Source of the DNA: UBA1801 sp035353395 | Lineage (GTDB): Bacteria > Acidobacteriota > Holophagae > Holophagales > Holophagaceae | DNA length: 64,000 nucleotides | Direction of reading: 5' to 3' | Assembly (NCBI GenBank): GCA_035353395.1 | Contig: DAOPZL010000002.1 | Location: 1-64,000 of the forward strand | Shown here: piece after piece, positions 56,903-64,000 of the stretch | Layout of the letters: every line of letters begins with the position of its first letter | Numbering within the stretch: position 1 is the stretch's first letter | The notes under the pieces: generated by a model | What the model was told of the DNA's origin: nothing | The model's database searches: none | What the model saw: the letters and a program-made list of their open reading frames with translations, nothing else | Program-made: the position numbers and the translations under genes

Positions 56903-57886
56903 ATGGCGAAATTGCTGGTTCAAGAAAATTCCGGTACGCGGGAATTCGAGCTCGTGGACAACGAGACCCAGGTGGGCCGGGAACTCGACAACTCGCTCCG
57001 GCTGGCGGATCCGAGCGTCTCCCGGCACCACGCAGTCCTCCGGAAGACACCGGAGGGCTACGAAGTCCAGGACCTGGGGAGCAGCAACGGCGTCCTCCTC
57101 AACGGCAGCCGGATCCAGGTTGCCCGGCTCCAGGACGGCGACCGGCTGACCCTCGGCCAGATCCAGATCACCTTCGTGGACCCCAAGCCGGTGGTGGCGG
57201 AACCCCCCAGCCCCCTGGGCACCGTGCGGATCGACCCCGAGGAGATGCGGCGGGTCCAGGCGGCCCTCAGCGCCGCCAAGGCCGGGGAACCCGCGCCGGC
57301 CCTGGAAGTGCCGGCCCTGACCGTTCCCCCGCCGGTGCCGCCCCCCGCCGCCGCATCCTCGCCGGCCCATGAACCGGGCACCCCGGGGGCGCCGGGCGGG
57401 AGTTCCGTCCCGGCCTTCCTGCAGGGCTGGCTGCCTCCGGTGCCCGACGACGCCCTGCCCATCCTGGTCGGCGGCGTCCCGGAACGCGGAGATTTCCTGA
57501 CGCGGCTGCTGGCCTACCTGATCGACATGGCTCCCATCGTCGCCATCGTCGTGATCATCCGCATCCTCAGCTTCGTCGGCTCCGTGATCCCCGGCGCCGG
57601 GTGTCTGCTGACGCTCCTCCAGATGATCATCTGCATGAGCTACGGCCTGTTCTTCATGCCCTGGTGCTGGTCCAAGTTCGGGGCCACTCCGGGGAAGAAG
57701 CTGATGAAGCTCCGCATCGTCCCCGAGGACGATCCCACCGGCCGCATCGACCTGGGAACGGCCTACCTGCGCCTCCTGGGCCACATCTGCAACTGCACCC
57801 TCGGCTACCTGCTGATCCTGGGCAGCGAGCGGAAGGCTGTCCAGGACATGATCTCCAAGTCCATCTGCATCAAGGTGGACCGCTAG
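56903..57886 (+). CDS. FHA domain-RDD membrane protein
   Basis: The 327-residue product has a cytoplasmic N-terminal FHA domain (VGRELDNSLRLADPSVSRHHAVL and DLGSSNGVLLNG; residues about 22-75) that would bind phosphothreonine. A Pro/Ala-rich linker follows (about 95-180), then a C-terminal RDD membrane domain with about three helices and the signature FLTRLLAYLIDMAPIVAIV and PGKKLMKLRIV. It may anchor a phosphoprotein partner at the membrane. ATG 56903 follows a promoter-like pair; the frame is open upstream but without FHA similarity. Confidence 0.87.
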   Translation: MAKLLVQENSGTREFELVDNETQVGRELDNSLRLADPSVSRHHAVLRKTPEGYEVQDLGSSNGVLLNGSRIQVARLQDGDRLTLGQIQITFVDPKPVVAEPPSPLGTVRIDPEEMRRVQAALSAAKAGEPAPALEVPALTVPPPVPPPAAASSPAHEPGTPGAPGGSSVPAFLQGWLPPVPDDALPILVGGVPERGDFLTRLLAYLIDMAPIVAIVVIIRILSFVGSVIPGAGCLLTLLQMIICMSYGLFFMPWCWSKFGATPGKKLMKLRIVPEDDPTGRIDLGTAYLRLLGHICNCTLGYLLILGSERKAVQDMISKSICIKVDR

Positions 57887-57913
57887 GCTCCCCGGATTCC
57901 TCCAGGAAAAACC

Positions 57914-57945
57914 AAGGAAAGCGGCCCGTGGGGGCCGCTTTCCTT
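57914..57945. terminator. Bidirectional terminator between FHA-RDD gene and ssb
   Basis: AAGGAAAGCGGCCC (57914-57927) pairs perfectly with GGGCCGCTTTCCTT (57932-57945) around a GTGG loop, a 14-base stem. Read in either direction the stem ends in a T-rich or A-rich arm. It lies 27 bases after one stop and 20 before the other, ideal to end both convergent genes. Confidence 0.85.
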
Positions 57946-57965
57946 ATCGGCGGACCTTCCTTCCC

Positions 57966-58412
57966 TCAGAACGGGATGTCGTCGTCGTAGGCTCCGCCGG
58001 CGCCAGCGGCGGGGGGCGGCGGCAGGGGTTCGTCGATGTCCCCGTGGGTGCCGGCGTTCGGGCGCGGTCCGCCCTCCTCCATGCGGCCCAGCATCACGAA
58101 GTTGTCGCAGCGGATGTCGCAGGCGGTCTTCTTGACGCCGGCCTGGTCCGTGTACTCGCGGTACTGGATGCGGCCCTCGATCATGACCTGCTTGCCCTTG
58201 CGGAGGTACTTCTCGGCGATCTCGGCCTGCTTGCCCCAGACGACGATGTTGTGCCACTCGGTCTTGGACTGCTTCTCTCCCTGGGGATTCTTCCAGGTTT
58301 CCGTGGTGGCGACGGAGAAGCGGGCCAGGGCCTGGCCGCTGGGGGTCATCTTCAGTTCGGGATCGCGGCCGAGGTTGCCGATGAGAATGACTTTGTTCAG
58401 GGATCCGGACAT
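57966..58412 (-). CDS. ssb: Single-stranded DNA-binding protein
   Basis: This 148-residue SSB has the OB fold (MSGSLNKVILIGNLGRDPEL, FSVATTETWKN, TEWHNIVVWGKQAEIAEKYLRKGKQVMIEGR) and a short acidic tail ending YDDDIPF, the site that recruits repair and replication proteins. ATG 58412 with GGAGGAG 8 bases upstream. The linker between OB fold and tail is short, rich in Pro, Gly and Ala. Confidence 0.95.
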   Translation of the reverse strand: MSGSLNKVILIGNLGRDPELKMTPSGQALARFSVATTETWKNPQGEKQSKTEWHNIVVWGKQAEIAEKYLRKGKQVMIEGRIQYREYTDQAGVKKTACDIRCDNFVMLGRMEEGGPRPNAGTHGDIDEPLPPPPAAGAGGAYDDDIPF

Positions 58413-58485
58413 AGTTCTCTCCTCCCGGCGGAGCTCTCCGCCGACCAAGACCTCTCAGGACGTCTGAGTGGATGTTAGGGTGTTT

Positions 58486-59232
58486 ATGATCTCTCTGGGG
58501 GTTTCGGTGTCAAGCATCCTTGTGACTTGCGGTGATAAAGACGGTCTTCAGCATCATTACATCCCGGCTCTGCGGCTGGGAGGGTGGGACCAGGATCTGG
58601 AACTCCTGGCTCCCGGGGACCCTGTGCCCGCCCTGGACCGTTTCTCGGGCCTGCTCATCGTGGGCGGGGACGATATCCATCCCAGGGCCTGGGATCCGGC
58701 AGAACCCCTTCATCCGGCCGCCGAGGTGGACGAGGGCCGCGACGCGATGGAACTGCCCATCGTCCGCGAGGCCTGGCGCCTGGGGATCCCCGTCCTGGGC
58801 ATCTGCCGGGGCGCCCAGGTGCTGAACGTGGCCCTGGGAGGGAGCCTCATCCAGGACGTCCCGAGCCATTTCGGCTGCCCCTCGGACGCGCACCGCCAGG
58901 GAACCTGGCGGGTCCCCCTCCTGGTCCATCGCGTCACGCTGGATCCTGCCTCCCGGCTGGCCGGCCTCCTGGGGCGGACGTCATTCCCCGTGAACAGCCG
59001 GCACCACCAGGTCGTGGGCCGGGTCGCCCCGGTGCTCCGGGCCGTGGGCTGGCATCCGGAAACCTCCAGGGACGGCGCGCCCCTCATCGAGGCCGTGGAA
59101 TCGATGGACGATGCCCACTGGGCCTTCGGGGTGCAGTGGCATCCGGAGAACCTCGTGAAGCTGGAGGACGAGGCCGCGCCCGTGGCCCGGAAGGTCTTCG
59201 AGGCCTTCGTGGCGGCGGCCCGGTCGCGGTAG
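58486..59232 (+). CDS. Class I glutamine amidotransferase-like hydrolase (peptidase C26)
   Basis: The 248-residue product has a glutaminase fold with nucleophile Cys107 in LGICRGAQVLN, and His219/Glu221 in WAFGVQWHPENL. GLLIVGGDDIHP (about 56-67) and FPVNSRHHQVV are typical of PuuD-type gamma-glutamyl-GABA hydrolases, which release GABA or related amines from gamma-glutamyl compounds. The substrate is not certain. ATG 58486 with AGGG 6 bases upstream; a GTG at 58468 is an alternative. Confidence 0.82.
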   Translation: MISLGVSVSSILVTCGDKDGLQHHYIPALRLGGWDQDLELLAPGDPVPALDRFSGLLIVGGDDIHPRAWDPAEPLHPAAEVDEGRDAMELPIVREAWRLGIPVLGICRGAQVLNVALGGSLIQDVPSHFGCPSDAHRQGTWRVPLLVHRVTLDPASRLAGLLGRTSFPVNSRHHQVVGRVAPVLRAVGWHPETSRDGAPLIEAVESMDDAHWAFGVQWHPENLVKLEDEAAPVARKVFEAFVAAARSR

Positions 59233-59245
59233 TCCCGGCCCTGGA

Positions 59246-59650
59246 CTACTTGGGCAGTTCCCGGCCGCAGAACCGGCATACGACGGCCGCGGCCTTGATG
59301 GCTTCCGCACAGAAGGGGCAGGGCCTGGTGGCGCCCTCCCCTTCGGGGGCTCCGAGGTGCTGGGTCTGAGCGCGTTCGACGAGTTCCTTGATCCGGAGGG
59401 CGTCCTGCTTCCGGTGCCCGTGGCTGGCGAGGGCATCCGTGCCGCCCGTGCTCTCGATGAGGATCTCGGACCACAGGAGGCCGGTGTTGATCCGGACGCT
59501 GGCGACGCGCTGGAGGTGGATGCTCATCTCGTTGCGCGAGAACCAGCTCCGCTTCCGCCAGATGACGGCGGTGTCGGTGACTTCGATGACGGTGCGGAAC
59601 AGGTGGTTGCCCCTGGTCCAGCGGCTTGCCTTGAAGGTCTCAGTGGACAT
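59246..59650 (-). CDS. PH-domain and zinc-ribbon small protein
   Basis: This 134-residue protein has a bacterial PH-like domain (HLFRTVIEVTDTAVIWRKRSW, HLQRVASVRINTGLLWSEILIES; about 14-90) and a C-terminal zinc ribbon with CPFCAE and CRFCGRE (four Cys). No membrane helix or signal is seen. Such proteins are often linked to membrane or ribosome contacts; the function here is not known. It converges on the C26 hydrolase, and its start lies 60 bases from hrpB. Confidence 0.7.
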   Translation of the reverse strand: MSTETFKASRWTRGNHLFRTVIEVTDTAVIWRKRSWFSRNEMSIHLQRVASVRINTGLLWSEILIESTGGTDALASHGHRKQDALRIKELVERAQTQHLGAPEGEGATRPCPFCAEAIKAAAVVCRFCGRELPK

Positions 59651-59709
59651 GGCAGCAGTCTACCGCATCGATCGGCGCCGGTTCACCGTGAGATCCTGGA
59701 GGCGTGACC

Positions 59710-62202
59710 ATGTCCTCGCGCCAGCCGCTTCCCATCGACGCCTTCCTGCCGAGGATCGTCGAGGCCGTCCGTTCGGGCAGGAACCTGGTCCTCGAGGCGG
59801 AGCCGGGGGCGGGCAAGACGACCCGGGTGCCGCGGGCCCTGCTGGAGGCGGGCCTGCTGGATGCCGGGGAATGCTGGGTCCTCGAGCCGCGCCGCCTGGC
59901 GGCCCGGCTCGCCGCCGCGCGCGTGACGGAGGAACTGGGGGAGGACCTGGGGCGCCGCGTCGGCTACGCCGTGCGGTTCGAGCAGAAGGTCTCGCGGGAG
60001 ACGCGCGTGCGCTTCGTTACCGAGGGACTGCTGCTGAGGCGCCTCCAGGAGGACCCCGGGCTCGCGGGGATCTCCGTGGTGGTCCTGGACGAGTTCCACG
60101 AGCGGCACGTGCACACGGACCTGGCCCTGACCCTGCTGAGGCGCCTCCAGGGGCTGCGCCCCGGCCTCCGCCTCCTGGTCATGAGCGCCACCCTGGAGGC
60201 AGACCCGGTGGTCGCCTATCTCGAGGCCGAGCGGATCCAGTGCGAAGGGCGGCTCCATCCCGTGACGGTCCTCTGGGCCCGGCATTTCGACGACCGGCCC
60301 CTGCCCGTGCGCGTGGACGAGGCCCTGGCGCAGCTCCGCGGGAAGGGCGCCACGGGGCACACCCTGGTCTTCCTGCCGGGTGCCGCCGAGATCCGCCAGT
60401 GCCTGTCGGCGTGCGCGGATACCGCGGCCCGTCGCGGCCTGAAGCTCGTGCCCCTGCACGGGAGCCTCTCGTTCGAGGCGCAGAAGGAGGCGGTGGCCGT
60501 CTCGGCACAGCCCAAGGTGATCCTCAGCACCAACGTGGCGGAAAGCTCCGTGACCCTCGAGGGCGTGACCGCCGTCATCGATTCCGGGCTGGGGCGGGAG
60601 GCGGTCCATTCCGCCTGGTCGGGCCTGTCGGGGCTGCGCACGGCGCGCATCAGCCAGGCGCGCTGCCTGCAGAGGACCGGCCGGGCGGGACGCACGGGGC
60701 CGGGCACCTGCCTGCGCCTGTATTCCGAGGCCGAATTCCAGGCCCGTCCCGCCCAGGACCTCCCGGAACTCCTCCGGGCCGACTTGGCGGAGCCCATGCT
60801 GGTCCTGCACGCCATGGGAGTCGAGGCCCCGGGTTCCCTCCCGTGGTTCGAGGCGCCTCCGGCCGAAGCCGTGGCCTCGGCCGAGCGGCTGCTGGAACGC
60901 CTGGGCGCCCTGGACGGGAAGGGCCGCGTCACGGGCCGGGGACGGCGCATGGCCGCCCTGCCGCTCCATCCTCGGCTGGCCCGGCTCGTGGTGGCCGGGG
61001 AGGACAAGGGGATCCCGGACCTGGCCCGCCTTGCGGCCGTCCTGCTGGAGACCGGCGATCTCGCGGCGCGGGTGGGCCTGGAGCGGCAGGGGGGCGGTGC
61101 GGGCCACGCCCTGGACTCGGACCTCTGGGCCCGCCTGGACGCCTACCGGGAGGCCGAACGGTCGGCCTTCGCGCCCGGGGCCTGCCGGGCGGCGGGCCTG
61201 GACCCTGGGCTGGTCCAGCAGGTCCGCCGGGGCTTCAGGGCCCTCGGCGGGCATCCCGGCGAAGACCTTCCCGAAGCCGAGACCAGGCTCCTCGAGGCGC
61301 TCCTGTCCGCCTACCCAGACCGGGTGGCCAAGGCGGGCGGGATGGGCACCTTCACCCTGATGGGCGGAGGCGGCGCCCGGCTGGACGACCGGAGCCGGGT
61401 GCGGAACGCGGACCTGGTCCTCGCGCTCGAAGCGGAGGAGGTGGCCCGGGGCACGGGCCGGGAAGTGCGGATCCGGACGGCCTCCCGCATCGAGCCGGAA
61501 TGGCTCCTGGAGACCTTCCCGGAGGCGATCCGGGACGCCGAGGCGGTCGTCTTCGATCCGGGGAGCGGAAGGGTGGAGCGCCGCTCCGGGCTCTTCTACG
61601 AGGACCTGTGCCTCGACGAGAGCCGGCGGGGCGCCGATCCGTCGGATCCGGCCACGGCGGCCTGTCTGGCGGAGGCCGTCCTGGTCCGCGGCCTCGGGCC
61701 GGCCCAGGGGATCGTGGATCGTCTGCTGGAGCGCGCGCAGTTCCTGAGGGAGCAGCGTCCGGACCTGGGGATCCCCGGACGCCAGGAATTGCTCGGGGAC
61801 ATGGTGGGAAGAGCCTGCATGGGGTGCGCCTCCCTCAAGGACCTTGTCCCCCTCGACTGGGGCTGGGCCCTGCGGGAGACGCTGGGACGGGAGGCCGGCC
61901 GCCTGCTGGAGGCCTGGGCCCCGGAATCCGTCCAGCTCCCGGGACGGCGGGTGAAGGTCAACTACGGAGGTTCCTCGCCCTGGATCGAATCGAGGCTCCA
62001 GGACTTCCTGGGCCTGAAGGCGGGTCCCTGCGTGGCCGGAGGCCGCGTCCCGCTGGTCCTGCACCTGCTGGCGCCCAACCACCGGGCCGTGCAGGTCACC
62101 ACGGACCTCGCGGGGTTCTGGCGGAGGGCCTACCAGGAGCTGCGGCCCCAGCTCTCCCGGCGGTATCCGAAACACGAGTGGCCCTTGGATCCGGGGGCCT
62201 GA
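59710..62202 (+). CDS. hrpB: ATP-dependent helicase HrpB
   Basis: HrpB is a DExH-box helicase of the DEAH/RHA class, likely acting on RNA. The 830-residue product has Walker A EPGAGKTT (31-38), DEFH (127-130) in place of DEAH, SAT motif (159-161), VLSTNVAESSVT-like motif V and QRTGRAGRTGPG motif VI. The HrpB C-terminal domain follows from about 480. The true start is ATG 59710, since GGAGG lies 7 bases ahead; a GTG 6 bases earlier is too close. Length is as in E. coli HrpB. Confidence 0.94.
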   Translation: MSSRQPLPIDAFLPRIVEAVRSGRNLVLEAEPGAGKTTRVPRALLEAGLLDAGECWVLEPRRLAARLAAARVTEELGEDLGRRVGYAVRFEQKVSRETRVRFVTEGLLLRRLQEDPGLAGISVVVLDEFHERHVHTDLALTLLRRLQGLRPGLRLLVMSATLEADPVVAYLEAERIQCEGRLHPVTVLWARHFDDRPLPVRVDEALAQLRGKGATGHTLVFLPGAAEIRQCLSACADTAARRGLKLVPLHGSLSFEAQKEAVAVSAQPKVILSTNVAESSVTLEGVTAVIDSGLGREAVHSAWSGLSGLRTARISQARCLQRTGRAGRTGPGTCLRLYSEAEFQARPAQDLPELLRADLAEPMLVLHAMGVEAPGSLPWFEAPPAEAVASAERLLERLGALDGKGRVTGRGRRMAALPLHPRLARLVVAGEDKGIPDLARLAAVLLETGDLAARVGLERQGGGAGHALDSDLWARLDAYREAERSAFAPGACRAAGLDPGLVQQVRRGFRALGGHPGEDLPEAETRLLEALLSAYPDRVAKAGGMGTFTLMGGGGARLDDRSRVRNADLVLALEAEEVARGTGREVRIRTASRIEPEWLLETFPEAIRDAEAVVFDPGSGRVERRSGLFYEDLCLDESRRGADPSDPATAACLAEAVLVRGLGPAQGIVDRLLERAQFLREQRPDLGIPGRQELLGDMVGRACMGCASLKDLVPLDWGWALRETLGREAGRLLEAWAPESVQLPGRRVKVNYGGSSPWIESRLQDFLGLKAGPCVAGGRVPLVLHLLAPNHRAVQVTTDLAGFWRRAYQELRPQLSRRYPKHEWPLDPGA

Positions 62203-62306
62203 GGAGAGGCGTCGGGGTCCCGGGGCCGGCCGGGCCCATGAGTGAAGCGCATCACTTGGGGTTCGGAGCGAAATGAGCCAAAGTAAGAGGAATTCTGGAG
62301 GGCGAC

Positions 62307-63422
62307 ATGGTTCAGTCTTCACCGTCCCTGGGGGACAGAAACTTCCAGCCGCGGACCGTCATCATCGGGACTGGCAGTTGCCTCCCCTCCAGGAAGGTGC
62401 CGAATGAACATTTCCTGGAGCATGCGTTCTTCGAGGACTACGACCGGCCTTACGGCGAAGGGGAGACCCGCGGGATCGTCTCGAAGTTCCAGGAGATCAC
62501 GGACATCTCCGAGCGCCGCTACGTGACGGATGACCTGGTCGCCTCCGACCTGGCCTTCGTGGCGGGCCGGCAGGCGGTGGAGGCCGCGGGCATCGATCCG
62601 GAGACCCTGGACTACATCATCGTGGCCCATAATTTCGGGGACGTGCGCTCGGAGAACCGCCGCTCGGACTTCGTCCCCACCCTGGCTGCCCGGGTGAAGG
62701 CCAAGCTCAGGATCGCGAATCCCGCCTGCATCGCCTACGACCTGCCTTTCGGCTGCCCGGGCTGGCTCCAGGCCGTCATCCAGGCCAACTACTACCTCCG
62801 TTCGGGGGACGCCAAGCGGGCCCTGGTCATCGGTGCCGAGACCCTCTCCCGCATCTCCGACCCCTACGACCGGGACAGCATGATCTACGCGGATGGAGCC
62901 GGCGCCGTGGTCCTGGAGGCCCAGGCTCACCAGGAGCCGGTCGGCATCCTTTCCCATGCCGTCCGCTCCGACACCCTGAACCATGCAGGACTGTTGTGGA
63001 TGGGGCCGTCGTTCAACCGCGAGGGCGGGAACGGGCAGCTCTACCTCAAGATGCAGGGCCGGAAGCTCTACGAGTACGCCCTGACCACCGTCCCGGGGGT
63101 GGTCCGCCAGAGCCTCGAACGGGCCGGGCTCACGCTGACCGACGTGGACAAGGTGCTGATCCACCAGGCGAACGGGAAGATGGACGACGCGATCCTCAAG
63201 CGCCTCTTCAAGCTCTATGGCCTCCGGGAGGTCCCGGCCGGGATCATGCCCATGACGGTTTCCTGGCTCGGGAACAGTTCGGTGGCGACCATCCCGACGC
63301 TCCTGGACCTCATCTCCAGGGGGCAGATGGAAGGACATGCCTTGAAGTGCGGCGACAGGGTCGTCTTCGCCTCGGTGGGAGCCGGGATGAACGTCAACGC
63401 CCTCGTCTACCGCTGCCCGTAG
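62307..63422 (+). CDS. FabH-like 3-oxoacyl-ACP synthase III, long form
   Basis: The 371-residue thiolase-fold enzyme has the Cys-His-Asn triad: Cys150 in FGCPGW, His286 in IHQANGK and Asn323 in LGNSSVA. It condenses an acyl-CoA with malonyl-ACP to start fatty-acid or related chains. It is longer than standard FabH (about 320) through an insertion near residues 40-75 (ETRGIVSKFQEITDISERRYVT), a form that I know from Bacteroidota. It stands alone, without fab neighbours, so its product may be a special lipid. Which acyl starter it uses is unknown. Confidence 0.8.
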   Translation: MVQSSPSLGDRNFQPRTVIIGTGSCLPSRKVPNEHFLEHAFFEDYDRPYGEGETRGIVSKFQEITDISERRYVTDDLVASDLAFVAGRQAVEAAGIDPETLDYIIVAHNFGDVRSENRRSDFVPTLAARVKAKLRIANPACIAYDLPFGCPGWLQAVIQANYYLRSGDAKRALVIGAETLSRISDPYDRDSMIYADGAGAVVLEAQAHQEPVGILSHAVRSDTLNHAGLLWMGPSFNREGGNGQLYLKMQGRKLYEYALTTVPGVVRQSLERAGLTLTDVDKVLIHQANGKMDDAILKRLFKLYGLREVPAGIMPMTVSWLGNSSVATIPTLLDLISRGQMEGHALKCGDRVVFASVGAGMNVNALVYRCP

Positions 63423-63499
63423 GACCGGCGGACGAACCCTCGCGACTGCGGATAAATCGGCAGGAAGCGTCTACACTTGGACCACCTAGGAAGCGGAAC

Positions 63500-64000
63500 A
63501 TGCAACCAGCCTATCCGGTGGTTTCTGGTGGTTCGCCATGCGACCCTGCGCCGCTGGACGGCGATATGGAACGGCGCCTCACGCGGCTCTCGAGCCTCGT
63601 GGAGATCGGCAAGGCCCTTGCCGCGAGCCTGGAGCTGGAGGCGCTGCTCGAGACCGTGCACTGGCAGGTCGGCCGCGTCTTCGACGCCTCCAGCTTCTTC
63701 GTCGCCATCCACGAGGGAGGCTCGCGAGAATGGAGGATGGCCCTGTGCTACGAACACGGGGAGCGCCAGGCGCCGGAATGCTATCCCCTCGACGAAGGGC
63801 TCACCGGCTACATCATCCGGACCCGCTCCAGGCTGATGTTCCGGACCCCGGCCGATCTCGGCGCCTTTCTCGAGCGGGAGGGCGACATCGGGGTGGGCGA
63901 ACCCGCCATCTCGTGGATGGGCGTTCCCCTGATCGCGGGCGACCGGGTGGTGGGCGCGATGGTGATCCAGAACTACGACCGGGAGGTCCAGTACCAGGAG
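63500..64000 (+). CDS. GAF-domain signalling protein, cut by window end
   Basis: An ATG at 63500 with AGGAAG 6 bases upstream opens a frame that runs to the window edge (167 codons seen, no stop). After a short disordered N-terminus, MERRLTRLSSLVEIGKALAAS starts a GAF domain: LLETVHWQVGRVFDASSFFVAI, PLDEGLTGYIIRTRSRLMF and SWMGVPLIAGDRVVGAMVIQNYD. GAF domains bind small ligands or chromophores. The output domain (kinase, GGDEF, HD-GYP or other) lies outside the window. Confidence 0.75.
   Translation, partial: MQPAYPVVSGGSPCDPAPLDGDMERRLTRLSSLVEIGKALAASLELEALLETVHWQVGRVFDASSFFVAIHEGGSREWRMALCYEHGERQAPECYPLDEGLTGYIIRTRSRLMFRTPADLGAFLEREGDIGVGEPAISWMGVPLIAGDRVVGAMVIQNYDREVQYQE

Overview
The window is GC-rich bacterial chromosome, about 60 genes on both strands with short spacers and many 1-4 base overlaps. 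The organism has two membranes: it encodes a trans-envelope type VI secretion system (TssJ/L/M), an outer-membrane-barrel-like protein, an LpxH-like lipid A domain and lipoproteins. It carries both glutaminyl- and glutamyl-tRNA synthetases, an MglA-type small GTPase, membrane subunits of respiratory complex I and a sigma-54 activator. This mix and the base composition would suit the Acidobacteriota (for example Holophagae), but that is an inference from gene content and no 16S gene is present. The sequence comes from a draft assembly: a 100-N gap inside nuoL has the same 55 bases on both sides and is almost certainly an assembly-graph artefact.

Region 1 (1-18709): a type VI secretion (T6SS) island. 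Three transcription units are visible. The first is tssA, a TagX-like M15 peptidase, tssM, tssB, tssC and hcp on the minus strand. The second is tssH/clpV alone on the plus strand. The third is tssJ-K-L-E-F-G on the minus strand. All baseplate, sheath, membrane-complex and disassembly parts are present. No VgrG or PAAR tip gene is seen. Downstream of hcp lies a decayed lysozyme-like toxin module, overlapped by the start of a signal-peptide protein that could be its immunity partner. Both frames contain an in-frame stop with coding-like sequence continuing beyond it. AT-rich patches lie on both sides of the T6SS genes.

Region 2 (18710-38900): mixed housekeeping and envelope genes. They include a barrel-like protein, a flavin-type reductase-fold protein, a hairpin-rich intergenic element, a sigma-54 activator with a variant GAFTDA loop, prmA, a histidine kinase, uvrA coupled to an AlkX/YcaQ-type crosslink glycosylase, a large HEAT-repeat protein, a VanZ-LpxH fusion, a DUF4136 lipoprotein, thiol peroxidase, MacA/MacB-like exporter parts without an ATPase gene, a periplasmic binding protein, and a LemA/TPM/TPM cluster.

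Region 3 (39028-46630): nuoH-I-J-K-L-M-N, the membrane arm of complex I plus its NuoI ferredoxin subunit, in one minus-strand operon. NuoA-G are not here.

Region 4 (46892-64000): a PBP7-like endopeptidase; a TetR regulator divergent from a translationally coupled cupin / 55-residue protein / cysteine-rich Fe-S protein set; pssA, ogt, glnS, a nucleosidase and gltX on the minus strand; mglA divergent from an FHA-RDD membrane protein; ssb, a class-I-glutamine-amidotransferase-like hydrolase, a PH/zinc-ribbon protein, hrpB, a long FabH-type synthase, and a GAF-domain sensor cut by the window end. No rRNA, tRNA, CRISPR array, insertion sequence or phage gene was recognised.
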